Part shown: piece after piece, positions 1 through 6,350 of the stretch
Layout of the letters: every line of letters begins with the position of its first letter
Numbering within the stretch: position 1 is the stretch's first letter
Assembly (NCBI GenBank): GCA_004556455.1
Contig: SFGY01000034.1
Location: forward strand, 1-11,267
Direction of reading: 5' to 3'
Origin: Clostridiales bacterium
GTDB lineage: Bacteria > Bacillota > Clostridia > Saccharofermentanales > DTU023
Length of the DNA: 11,267 bases
Position numbers and translations under genes: made by a program
Notes under the pieces: model-generated
Databases searched by the model: none
The model's input: only the letters and a program-made list of their open reading frames with translations
What the model was told of the DNA's origin: nothing

Positions 1-50
1 TGACAGTCGATAATCAGGAGAGCTGTCGTCTTTTCATGCGACTTGCTCAT
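1..50 (-). CDS. Start of an unidentified gene after clpX; possibly an isochorismatase-family hydrolase (partial)
   Basis: Only the first 16 codons and two bases of the next lie in the window. The reading is Met-Ser-Lys-Ser-His-Glu-Lys-Thr-Thr-Ala, then Leu-Leu-Ile-Ile-Asp-Cys and a His or Gln. The start is well supported: its ATG overlaps the TGA stop of clpX (ATGA), and a strong GGAGGTG ribosome binding site lies 5 nt upstream, inside the last clpX codons. This implies translational coupling to clpX. The string ALLIIDC(Q/H) resembles the first beta strand of isochorismatase/nicotinamidase cysteine hydrolases, where the Asp before a Gln is catalytic. That assignment rests on about seven residues and is a guess. 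A protease or GTPase gene, as often follows clpX, is not excluded. Confidence 0.6.
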   Translation of the reverse strand, partial: MSKSHEKTTALLIIDC

Positions 51-1417
51 GACTTCACCTCCGCTTTTCGCGCTCTAGCGCCGCTGGCTTTCTTTTTCCC
101 GCCGCGACCTGCGTTTTCGGGCAGAATCTGTGCCTCATCCGCCATCTCACTGCGCTGAATGAGTTCGGGCTCACCCTTTCCTTCAACGGCTGCGGCCGAT
201 ATTTTGACTTTGCCAATTTCCGGATGCGAGGGCAGCATGTACATCAGATCCAGCATCAGCTTCTCCAGGATGCTGCGCAGACCACGGGCGCCTGTTTTGA
301 GCTTTATGGCCTCATCGGCAATTTGGGCAAAAGCTTCTTCTTCAAATTCCAGTTCTACTCCATCGTAGGCCAGCATTTTACGGTACTGTTTGGCCAGGGC
401 ATTGCGCGGCTCGGTCAGGATCCGAATCAGAGCATCTTTGTCCAGACCCTCAAGTGAGGTGACCACGGGTACACGACCAATAAATTCAGGAATCAGGCCG
501 AATTTCAGGAGATCTTCGGGAAGAACCTGAGCCAGCAGCTTGCTCTCTGAAAGCTCTTCTTTGCTCTGGAGTTTAGCCCCGAAACCCATCGTCTTGGAGG
601 CGACGCGCTGGCGGATGATCTTGTCGAGCCCATCAAAAGCCCCGCCGCAGATAAAGAGAATGTTCGTCGTATCAATCTGAATAAAATCCTGATGGGGGTG
701 CTTGCGGCCGCCCTGAGGAGGCACATTTGCCACCGTGGCTTCCAGTATTTTCAGGAGCGCCTGCTGCACGCCCTCCCCGCTCACATCGCGGGTAATGGAA
801 GGATTGTCTGAGCGGCGGGAAATCTTGTCAATTTCGTCGATGTAGATGATGCCTTTTTCGGCACGCGCAATGTTGAAGTCCGCATTCTGGATCAGGCGCA
901 GAAGGATATTTTCCACATCCTCACCAACATAGCCGGCCTCAGTCAGTGCCGTAGCGTCGGCGATGGCAAAGGGGACATCCAGAATCCTCGCCAGCGTCTG
1001 GGCAAGCAGCGTTTTACCGCTCCCGGTAGGCCCCAGCAGAAGAATATTGCTCTTTTGCAGCTCCACACCGTCATCGGCCTTGCTGTCGCCCAAACTCACC
1101 CGCTTGTAGTGATTGTAAACCGCCACAGAGAGAATCTTCTTGGCTTCTTCCTGACCAATGACATATTCGTCAAGCGCCGCTTTTATTTCGGCCGGCGGCA
1201 GCAGCTTAATCTCAGCGCTCTCGCTGGAGATCTCGGCCTCATGGCTGTCCCCCAGCTGATTCTCCAGAATTTCCTGACAAAGGTCGACGCACTCGTTACA
1301 GATAAAAACACCGGGTCCGGCAATCAGCCGTTCAACCTGATCTTCACTCTTGCCGCAGAAAGAGCAGCAAAGTTGAGGAACATTGGGTCCGCCTTCGTGA
1401 AAGCGATCGTCAGGCAT
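47..1417 (-). CDS. clpX: ATP-dependent Clp protease ATP-binding subunit ClpX
   Basis: AAA+ unfoldase, 456 aa, that recognises, unfolds and threads substrates into ClpP in the cytoplasm. The N-terminal zinc-binding domain has Cys18/Cys21 and Cys40/Cys43. The AAA+ module shows Walker A GPTGSGKT (129-136), the GYVG pore loop (162-165), Walker B with Asp194-Glu195, the RKH loop (238-240), an arginine finger (Arg315) and the sensor 2 GARGLR (Arg378). The ClpP-docking loop reads MGF (277-279) rather than the usual IGF. After the C-terminal domain there is a Gly/Lys/Arg/Ala-rich tail (about 436-456), making the protein roughly 30 residues longer than typical ClpX. The ATG follows the clpP stop by 3 nt, and a GGAG ribosome binding site lies 7 nt upstream within clpP. 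Its stop overlaps the next gene's ATG. Third gene of the tig-clpP-clpX operon; the identification is secure. Confidence 0.98.
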   Translation of the reverse strand: MPDDRFHEGGPNVPQLCCSFCGKSEDQVERLIAGPGVFICNECVDLCQEILENQLGDSHEAEISSESAEIKLLPPAEIKAALDEYVIGQEEAKKILSVAVYNHYKRVSLGDSKADDGVELQKSNILLLGPTGSGKTLLAQTLARILDVPFAIADATALTEAGYVGEDVENILLRLIQNADFNIARAEKGIIYIDEIDKISRRSDNPSITRDVSGEGVQQALLKILEATVANVPPQGGRKHPHQDFIQIDTTNILFICGGAFDGLDKIIRQRVASKTMGFGAKLQSKEELSESKLLAQVLPEDLLKFGLIPEFIGRVPVVTSLEGLDKDALIRILTEPRNALAKQYRKMLAYDGVELEFEEEAFAQIADEAIKLKTGARGLRSILEKLMLDLMYMLPSHPEIGKVKISAAAVEGKGEPELIQRSEMADEAQILPENAGRGGKKKASGARARKAEVKS

Positions 1418-1420
1418 AGT

Positions 1421-2062
1421 TTAGCTCCGTTTCTCCATAATTTCGTCAATCAGACCATAGGCTTTGGCTTCTTCTGCCGTCATCCAGTGATTGCGGTCTG
1501 TGTCGCGTTCGATGACCTCAAGCGGCTGCCCGGTACGTTCAGCCAGGATCCTGTTCAGCTTAGTTTTGATTTGCAGAATGTGCTCGGCTTCGATGCTGAT
1601 GTCTGAAGCCTGTCCCTGAATGCCGCCCAGAGGCTGATGAATCATAATCTCGGCGTTGGGCAGAGCAAAACGCTTGCCTTTGGTACCTGCCGCAAGCAGG
1701 AAGGCGCCCATGCTGGCCGCCATCCCCATACAAATGGTCTGAACGTCCGGCCTGATGTATTGAATCGTGTCAAAAATCATAAACCCCGAGGTGATTTCAC
1801 CGCCCGGGCTATTGATATAGAGCTGAATGTCTTTTTCAGGATCCTCAGCTTCAAGGAAAAGAAGTTGAGCCATCACGAGACTCGCACTCACATGATTCAC
1901 TTCATCACTCATGATGATGATGCGCTCTTTAAGCAGCCGGGAGAAAATATCGTAAGAACGTTCACCGCGGCCCGTCTGTTCGATGACCATGGGAACAAGG
2001 CTGCTCCGCATGGGGAAGCCCTCTGGCCTGAAAAGATCGTTAGCTTTATTGGAATTTATCAT
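1421..2062 (-). CDS. clpP: ATP-dependent Clp protease proteolytic subunit ClpP, with Ser-His-Asn instead of Ser-His-Asp
   Basis: Serine peptidase that forms the barrel-shaped protease partner of ClpX, 213 aa from this start. The nucleophile Ser117 (in MAASMGA) and His142 (in MIHQP) are present. The third triad position, the second Asp of the RDTxRD motif (B. subtilis Asp172, E. coli precursor Asp185), is Asn191 here: the DNA reads GAC ACA GAC CGC AAT. Asp187 and Asp189 are kept but are not the catalytic one. The start is uncertain. The first ATG (2062) has an AGGAAGG site but about 16 nt away. An internal ATG at 2011 has GAGGG at 7 nt and would give a 196-residue protein beginning close to most Firmicute ClpPs. 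The longer form would add a 17-residue leader, as in E. coli. It sits between tig (185-nt gap) and clpX (3-nt gap). Confidence 0.96.
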   Translation of the reverse strand: MINSNKANDLFRPEGFPMRSSLVPMVIEQTGRGERSYDIFSRLLKERIIIMSDEVNHVSASLVMAQLLFLEAEDPEKDIQLYINSPGGEITSGFMIFDTIQYIRPDVQTICMGMAASMGAFLLAAGTKGKRFALPNAEIMIHQPLGGIQGQASDISIEAEHILQIKTKLNRILAERTGQPLEVIERDTDRNHWMTAEEAKAYGLIDEIMEKRS

Positions 2063-2091
2063 GATTATTTTTTATCTTCCTTCCTGTTTTT

Positions 2092-2222
2092 CGGCCTTTG
2101 GGCAGGCCGTCATTCTCGTTTTTATTCTCCACAGTTTTCCCGTCTTATAGAAGAGGGAAAGCTGCCGACACGCCGCCGTATTGCCTTAAACCGGCACGGC
2201 TTGCTGACACCTTTCCCCTCTT
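2092..2222 (-). promoter_or_regulatory. Structured leader between tig and clpP with two competing helices
   Basis: The 185-nt tig-clpP gap is rich in inverted repeats. In the minus-strand RNA an upstream arm AAGAGGGGAAAG (2222-2211) can pair with CTTTCCCTCTT (2161-2151), giving 11 bp with one bulge around a 49-nt loop. That same middle segment can instead pair with AAGACGGGAAAA (2146-2135), giving 10 bp with one bulge and a 4-nt loop. The two pairings exclude each other. The 49-nt loop holds a smaller hairpin (GCCGT 2200-2196 with ACGGC 2179-2175, plus GCC/GGC). Nearer clpP is a further hairpin, CGGCCT/AGGCCG (2109-2092), ending 6 nt before the AGGAAGG ribosome binding site (2085-2079). There is no U-tract, so control would be of translation or stability rather than termination. 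I see no convincing promoter, CIRCE element or CtsR-like heptad repeat here. The structures are seen; the regulatory role is inferred. Confidence 0.45.
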
Positions 2223-2229
2223 AACTCAA

Positions 2230-2249
2230 AATCCCTTAAAACAGGGATT
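2230..2249 (-). terminator. Weak intrinsic terminator or attenuator hairpin at the end of tig
   Basis: A 7-bp perfect inverted repeat, AATCCCT/AGGGATT with a 6-nt loop, overlaps the tig stop codon. In the minus-strand transcript it is followed only by a short interrupted U stretch (TTGAGTT). It is weaker than a full terminator, so it could cause partial termination, lowering clpP-clpX output relative to tig, or protect a processed tig 3' end. Confidence 0.4.
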
Positions 2250-3642
2250 ATTTCTCTTCTTCAGCTTCGCCCTGGTCTGCAACTTCTTTCGATTCAGAAG
2301 AGTCAGCGCCTGTTTCAGCCTCAGCTTCTTCATTCTCTTCTTTGGGCTTTTCATCCGTCGCCACAGACTGTTCGCGGATAAATTTTGAAGCGGCTTCAAG
2401 CAGCATCTGTTCCTTCAGAGCCTTGATGCCTTCATCTCCAAAACTCTCTTTGATCTTATCGACGTCCTCTTTGTAGAGTTCGGCCATCTCCTTGAAGCGA
2501 TTCTCAAGCTCCTCATCGCTCACACTGATCTTTTCGGCTGCAGCAACCGCCTGCAGGACAAGCTCATGGCGCAGGCGCTCTTCCGCCGGCTTCAGCAGCT
2601 GAGCTTTGAAAATCTGCTCATTCATATTCATATAGCGCAGATAATCTTCAAGTTTCAGCCCCTGATAAGCAAGCTGGCGACGCTGTTCATCCAGCATACG
2701 GCCGGCTTCATCTTCAATGGCCGCCGCCGGAACGTCGATCTCGGCATTCTTCACTGCCGCCATAACGGCCCGCTGCTCAAAGTCCTGATCGGCGTGTTCG
2801 TTGCGGTGCTCTTCCTCCTCTTTGCGCAGATGCTCGCGATATTCCGCTACCGTGTCGCAATCTTCGGAGATATCTTTGATAAACTCATCATTGACCTCAG
2901 GCAGCTCGCGCTCCTTGATTTCATGAAGGGTGACCGAGAATACAGCCTCTTGACCGGCCAGATCTTTGGCGTGATATTCCTCGGGGAAAGTCACGTGAAT
3001 ATCAAAGCTCTCATCAACCTTATGGCCGATAAGCTGATCCTCAAAACCGGGGATAAAGGTCTGTGAGCCAATTTTAAGCTCGTAATTCTCAGCGCTGCCG
3101 CCCTCAAATTTTTTGCCGTCGACTTTGCCGGAATAATCGAGGGTCACAAGATCGTCTTTTTGCACCGGACGATCATTGACCGGCACCAGCCTCGAGGCGC
3201 GCAGACGGGCGCTTTCGATCTTCTGATCGATCTGCTCGTCGCTCACTTCAACTTTTTCACGATAGGCCTTGAGGCCCTTATACTCGCCCAGCTTAACCTC
3301 CGGCTTCAGCGCGTATTCACAGCTGAAAGTCAGACCCTTTTCACTGCCAACCTCTTCGATGCTGACACGGGGTGAAGAGAACGGATCCACGTCATGCTCT
3401 TTAAGCGCCTCTTTGTAGGCCGGATCGAGAAGTTCTTCGATGGCATCGTCATAGAGAACGCCCTCTCCATAGTAGTGACTGACGATGGCGTAGGGCGCCT
3501 TCCCCTTGCGGAAACCGGGCACGCTGAAGCGGCTTTTATTTTTGTTAAAGGCGCGCTGCATCGCCTCTTTGAAGCGCTCGGGAGAAACTTCAATCGTCAG
3601 TTTCTGCATGTTCTTTTCCAGGTTCTCTATTTTCGAAGCCAT
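2248..3642 (-). CDS. tig: Trigger factor, ribosome-associated chaperone and peptidyl-prolyl isomerase
   Basis: Folds nascent polypeptides at the ribosome exit tunnel; 464 aa. The N-terminal ribosome-binding domain carries the signature GFRKGKAP (43-50), with the F44-R45-K46 contact motif at the position known from E. coli. A FKBP-type isomerase domain follows at roughly 160-245, recognisable from DDLVTLDYSGKVDG and the TFPEEYHAKDLAGQ stretch. The C-terminal helical chaperone domain runs to about 425. The last 35 residues are a low-complexity Glu/Ala/Ser tail, unlikely to be folded; the length is otherwise normal for the family. The ATG has an AGGAGGT site 4 nt upstream and an extended -10 promoter before that. 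First gene of the tig-clpP-clpX operon, a common bacterial arrangement joining folding and degradation. Confidence 0.98.
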   Translation of the reverse strand: MASKIENLEKNMQKLTIEVSPERFKEAMQRAFNKNKSRFSVPGFRKGKAPYAIVSHYYGEGVLYDDAIEELLDPAYKEALKEHDVDPFSSPRVSIEEVGSEKGLTFSCEYALKPEVKLGEYKGLKAYREKVEVSDEQIDQKIESARLRASRLVPVNDRPVQKDDLVTLDYSGKVDGKKFEGGSAENYELKIGSQTFIPGFEDQLIGHKVDESFDIHVTFPEEYHAKDLAGQEAVFSVTLHEIKERELPEVNDEFIKDISEDCDTVAEYREHLRKEEEEHRNEHADQDFEQRAVMAAVKNAEIDVPAAAIEDEAGRMLDEQRRQLAYQGLKLEDYLRYMNMNEQIFKAQLLKPAEERLRHELVLQAVAAAEKISVSDEELENRFKEMAELYKEDVDKIKESFGDEGIKALKEQMLLEAASKFIREQSVATDEKPKEENEEAEAETGADSSESKEVADQGEAEEEK

Positions 3643-3687
3643 AATTACCTCCTGCGGCTAATAAGAATATAAATCATAATCTAAAAA

Positions 3688-3716
3688 ATTTTATCACAGG
3701 AACTATTTCTTTGCAA
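3688..3716 (-). promoter_or_regulatory. Sigma-A-type promoter of the tig-clpP-clpX operon
   Basis: On the minus strand, TTGCAA (3716-3711), a 17-nt spacer and TAAAAT (3693-3688), with an extended -10 TGA immediately before the -10 box. The expected transcription start is near 3681, leaving a leader of about 40 nt with AGGAGGT before tig. It sits directly after the tRNA terminator, so the operon is insulated from upstream transcription. Confidence 0.75.
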
Positions 3717-3720
3717 TGCA

Positions 3721-3752
3721 AAAGCCCCGAAACCGTTTGATTTCGGGGCTTT
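3721..3752 (-). terminator. Intrinsic terminator after tRNA-Arg
   Basis: A perfect 12-bp inverted repeat, AAAGCCCCGAAA / TTTCGGGGCTTT with an 8-nt loop, starts 5 nt beyond the tRNA 3' end. In minus-strand RNA it ends in CUUUUG, a short U-run partly contributed by the stem. It probably also stops read-through from the feo operon, for which I see no other terminator. The symmetry would let it work on either strand, but no plus-strand gene leads into it. Confidence 0.85.
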
Positions 3753-3757
3753 CAAGC

Positions 3758-3834
3758 TGGCGCGCCCAGTAGAGATCGAATCCACAACCTTCTGATCCGT
3801 AGTCAGACACTCTATCCAGTTGAGCTATGGGCGC
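3758..3834 (-). tRNA. tRNA-Arg, anticodon ACG
   Basis: A 77-nt cloverleaf with CCA encoded. The acceptor stem is GCGCCCA/TGGGCGC, with discriminator G followed by CCA. The D stem is GCTC/GAGT. The anticodon stem TCTGA/TCAGA encloses the loop CTACGGA, giving anticodon ACG, which reads CGU (and CGC/CGA once A34 is modified to inosine). The T stem GTGGA/TCTAC contains one G-T pair around the loop TTCGATC. The variable loop is AGGTT. All stems pair as expected. The gene has its own promoter (3864-3892) and terminator (3721-3752). Confidence 0.97.
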
Positions 3835-3863
3835 AAAACGCTTGCTCTCGCAAAGCAATAGAT

Positions 3864-3892
3864 ATGTTATCAAGCGTAAGGCCCGCTGTCAA
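3864..3892 (-). promoter_or_regulatory. Strong sigma-A-type promoter for tRNA-Arg
   Basis: On the minus strand, a perfect -35 TTGACA (3892-3887), a 17-nt spacer and TAACAT (3869-3864), with an extended -10 TGA. The transcription start is expected near 3857, about 20 nt before the mature tRNA 5' end. The TGA stop codon of the upstream 58-residue gene (3891-3889) lies inside the -35 box, so the two elements share bases. Confidence 0.85.
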
Positions 3893-4065
3893 GATTGTTT
3901 TTTGCAGAGCTTCTGTCTTTCCTTTTGCTCCATGGCGTGACAGGGGCAGCCATCGCAGCGGCAGCCGCAGGGGCCCACCCCGGCTTTTTTTGCTTTCAGC
4001 CAGCTGCGCAGGGCAAGAGCAATGAGCAGGACAACAACAGCAACAATCATCCAATCAAGAGGCAT
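3889..4065 (-). CDS. FeoB-associated Cys-rich membrane protein
   Basis: A 58-residue protein starting 38 nt after feoB. Residues about 5-20 form one hydrophobic membrane segment (DWMIVAVVVLLIALAL), followed by a basic stretch (RSWLKAKK). A Cys cluster comes next: Cys33, 35, 37, 40 and 42, then His43, with a lone Cys54. This matches the small FeoB-associated Cys-rich proteins common after feoB in Firmicutes, proposed to help Fe(II) transport; their biochemical role is not settled. A GGAG ribosome binding site lies 8 nt before the ATG. A longer frame on the same strand (3812-4054) runs into the tRNA gene and is a shadow. The stop codon lies within the tRNA-Arg promoter. Confidence 0.85.
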   Translation of the reverse strand: MPLDWMIVAVVVLLIALALRSWLKAKKAGVGPCGCRCDGCPCHAMEQKERQKLCKKQS

Positions 4066-4095
4066 CTTTTTTTCTCCAGTCTTTTTTCATCTGTG

Positions 4096-4120
4096 AGCTC
4101 GTGCTAAGCAAGCTCGTGCT
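4096..4120. repeat. Short direct repeat spanning the feoB stop codon
   Basis: AGCTCGTGCT occurs at 4096-4105 and again at 4111-4120, a 15-bp periodicity. On the coding strand the repeat encodes the His-Glu-Leu of the FeoB C-terminus and then reappears just after the stop. It is probably a small slippage duplication with no evident function. Confidence 0.6.
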
Positions 4121-6248
4121 TCCCGTCAGCGTAAGGATCCGGACGGAAGAGCAGGAAGAGCAGAAGTCCCAGAACCGCCAGAGCTGCGATGGTATAGCCG
4201 CTGAAGGGTACTTCTCCTGCAGCAAGTCCACCCAGTTGGTAAATCATAAGGGTGACGGCATAGGCTGTCACGTTCTGAAAGAGCAGGGCATACCAGAAAT
4301 GTCGGCGTGAACCCATCTCTTTGGCCATGGTGGAGATGGCCGCCAGGCAGGGGCTGTCAAAGAGGTTGAAGACAAGATAGGAGAGGGCGGCGATGTTACT
4401 GGCGAAGAAAGCCGAGAAGGCGACGACTTCGTTTGACGCATATTCGTCAGCCTCCGCCAGACCGGCCAGCACACCCATGGTGCTCACGAGGCCTTCTTTT
4501 GCCACAAAGCCGGAGAGCGTCGAGGCCACCGTCTGCCAGGTAAAGCCCAGAGGCGCGAAGATAAAGAGCAGAGCTTTACCAATTTGTGCCAGCAAAGAGG
4601 CTTCTGTTTCGTCGACGAGGCCGAAACTGCCGTCACTGAAGCCAAAAGAAGCGAGGAACCACATCACGGCGCAGCAGACGAAAAGGATCGTTCCTGCTTT
4701 CTTGATAAAGGCCCATACCCGCTCCCACATGTGCAGGAAAAGGCCCTTCAGGGTCGGCCAGTGATAGGCGGGCAGCTCCATGACAAAGGGCACTGGCTCA
4801 CCGGAGAAGGCTTTCGTTTTTTTCAGGATAATGCAGGAAATGACGACAAGGGTGATGGCCATGAAGTACATGAGCGGAGCGACCCACCAGGCTCCGGTAA
4901 TAAAGGAGGCAATCAGCGCAATAACCGGGAGCTTGGCGCCGCAGGGAATCATGGTGGTGGTAATCATGGTCATGCGGCGGTCTTTTTCCGATTCGATGGT
5001 GCGAGTGGAGAGGATCGCCGGTACGCCGCAGCCGGAGCTGATGAGGAAGGGAATAAAGGATTTTCCGGAAAGGCCAAAACGGCGGAAAATACGGTCCATG
5101 ATAAAGGCGACGCGGGCCATGTAGCCACAGTCTTCAAGAAAGCCTAAAAGCAGGAAGACGATCGCCATCTGAGGCACAAAGCCCAGAGGCGCGGCAAGGC
5201 CGCCAATAATACCGTCGACGACCAGAGAGATCGACCAGTCCGATGCTCCGGCATTTTGCAACATCGTTTCAGCCCAGGGCTGTATCCACTCCCCGAAGAG
5301 GGTGTCATTTGTCCAGTCCGTGACCCAGCCGCCGATGGTGGAAACAGCAATCCAGTAGACCAGAAACATGATCCCGGCAAAAATCGGCAGGGCCAGGAGA
5401 CGGTTAGTCAGAACACTGTCGATTTTCTCCGATGTGCTGAGGCCCTTTTTGGCGCGATTTTTGGCGATGGCCCGAGCGACAAGTTCCTGAATGTAGGTGT
5501 AGCGCTGGTTGGTAATGATGGATTCGGCGTCGTCGTCCATTTCCTTTTCGCAGTCACGGATGTGTTCTTCCAGATGCGCCCTGATTTCTTCCGGAAGATT
5601 CAGCTCCTCCATCACTTTTTCGTCGCGTTCAAAAACTTTTACAGCAAACCAGCGCAGGTTTTTCCTGTCGACCTTATCTTCGATGGTTTCTTCAATATGG
5701 GCGAGAGCATGTTCGACCGCGCCGCCGAACACATGCGGCTCTTCGCTCTTTTTAACGTTCTGTGCCGCCGCAATGGCCGCATCAGCAACCGCAAAGGTCG
5801 AATCTCCCTTAAGCGCACTCATGGGAATGACTTTGCAGCCCAGCTCTTTTTCAAGCATGGCAAAGTCAATTTTATCGCCATTCTTCCTGACCACATCCAT
5901 CATGTTGATAGCAACGACTGTAGGAATGCCGGTTTCCAGGAGCTGGGTTGTCAGATAGAGATTGCGTTCGATGTTCGTGCCATCGACGATGTTGATGATG
6001 GCATCTGGTTTTTCTTCAATCAGGTAGTTTCTTGAAACGATTTCCTCAGGCGAATAAGGGGAAAGAGAATAAATTCCCGGTAAATCCTGAATGATGATCC
6101 CTTTTTTTCCCTTAAGCCGGCCTTCTTTTTTTTCAACCGTTACCCCCGGCCAGTTGCCGACATACTGGTTGGACCCGCTCAAATCGTTAAATAATGTCGT
6201 TTTGCCGGAGTTTGGGTTTCCGGCTAAAGCAATGTGCAATTCTTCCAT
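4104..6248 (-). CDS. feoB: Ferrous iron transport protein B
   Basis: Inner-membrane Fe(II) transporter with a cytosolic G domain, 714 aa. G motifs run in order from the N-terminus: G1 GNPNSGKT (10-17), switch I with GVTV (35-38), G3 DLPG (55-58), G4 NMMD (115-118) and G5 SALKG (about 144-148). A helical spacer domain extends to about 270. The membrane region from about 283 contains the two Gate repeats, one with SGCGVPAILSTRT near 407 and one with IPCGAKLPVIALIA near 436. The frame is open to 6305, but the ATG at 6248 is preferred: it has a GAGGAGG site 8 nt upstream, and the G domain begins right after it as in other FeoBs. It follows two feoA genes and precedes the Cys-rich accessory gene. 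An inverted repeat about 60 nt upstream may allow separate control. Confidence 0.97.
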   Translation of the reverse strand: MEELHIALAGNPNSGKTTLFNDLSGSNQYVGNWPGVTVEKKEGRLKGKKGIIIQDLPGIYSLSPYSPEEIVSRNYLIEEKPDAIINIVDGTNIERNLYLTTQLLETGIPTVVAINMMDVVRKNGDKIDFAMLEKELGCKVIPMSALKGDSTFAVADAAIAAAQNVKKSEEPHVFGGAVEHALAHIEETIEDKVDRKNLRWFAVKVFERDEKVMEELNLPEEIRAHLEEHIRDCEKEMDDDAESIITNQRYTYIQELVARAIAKNRAKKGLSTSEKIDSVLTNRLLALPIFAGIMFLVYWIAVSTIGGWVTDWTNDTLFGEWIQPWAETMLQNAGASDWSISLVVDGIIGGLAAPLGFVPQMAIVFLLLGFLEDCGYMARVAFIMDRIFRRFGLSGKSFIPFLISSGCGVPAILSTRTIESEKDRRMTMITTTMIPCGAKLPVIALIASFITGAWWVAPLMYFMAITLVVISCIILKKTKAFSGEPVPFVMELPAYHWPTLKGLFLHMWERVWAFIKKAGTILFVCCAVMWFLASFGFSDGSFGLVDETEASLLAQIGKALLFIFAPLGFTWQTVASTLSGFVAKEGLVSTMGVLAGLAEADEYASNEVVAFSAFFASNIAALSYLVFNLFDSPCLAAISTMAKEMGSRRHFWYALLFQNVTAYAVTLMIYQLGGLAAGEVPFSGYTIAALAVLGLLLFLLFRPDPYADGKHELA

Positions 6249-6294
6249 AAATGTCCCCTCCTCGATAAAATATGAAATGCTGACACATTCAACC

Positions 6295-6332
6295 GCCGCA
6301 AGCATTTAATTAGTATTGACTAACCCTGCGGC
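6295..6332. promoter_or_regulatory. Nested inverted repeat upstream of feoB, possible operator
   Basis: Inner palindrome TTAGT-ATTG-ACTAA (6310-6323) is enclosed by outer arms GCCGCA (6295-6300) and TGCGGC (6327-6332). The inner unit has the same TTAG-N6-CTAA form as the element in the feoA promoter (6956-6969), suggesting binding by the same dimeric regulator, perhaps of the DtxR/MntR family. The outer GC-rich arms could instead make this an RNA hairpin in the feoA-feoB transcript. It is not a terminator because no U-run follows. I see no strong promoter here. Confidence 0.4.
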
Positions 6333-6350
6333 AAAATTAAAAGTCCCAGC

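Noticed and set aside
1055..1606. 183-codon plus-strand frame across the clpX-clpP junction
   Set aside because: Antisense to two certain genes, with no recognisable motif.
1637..2224. 195-codon plus-strand frame across clpP and its leader
   Set aside because: Antisense to clpP. Its extension through the intergenic region is explained by chance and the structured repeats there.
2063..2247. CtsR or HrcA (CIRCE) operator in front of clpP
   Set aside because: No GGTCAAA-type heptad repeat and no TTAGCACTC/GAGTGCTAA arms found on either strand of the gap, nor near the tig promoter.
3812..4054. 80-codon minus-strand frame with a run of five Cys near its start
   Set aside because: It runs into the tRNA-Arg gene and overlaps, in another frame, the better supported 58-residue FeoB-associated protein with membrane helix and ribosome binding site.
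5256..6035. 259-codon open frame on the plus strand opposite feoB
   Set aside because: It is the antisense of the strongly conserved FeoB G domain and spacer; the translation shows no family signature and no operon context on that strand.
6249..6305. Longer FeoB beginning 19 codons upstream
   Set aside because: No ribosome binding site there, while the ATG at 6248 has GAGGAGG and fits the usual FeoB N-terminus. The extra codons overlap the inverted repeat.
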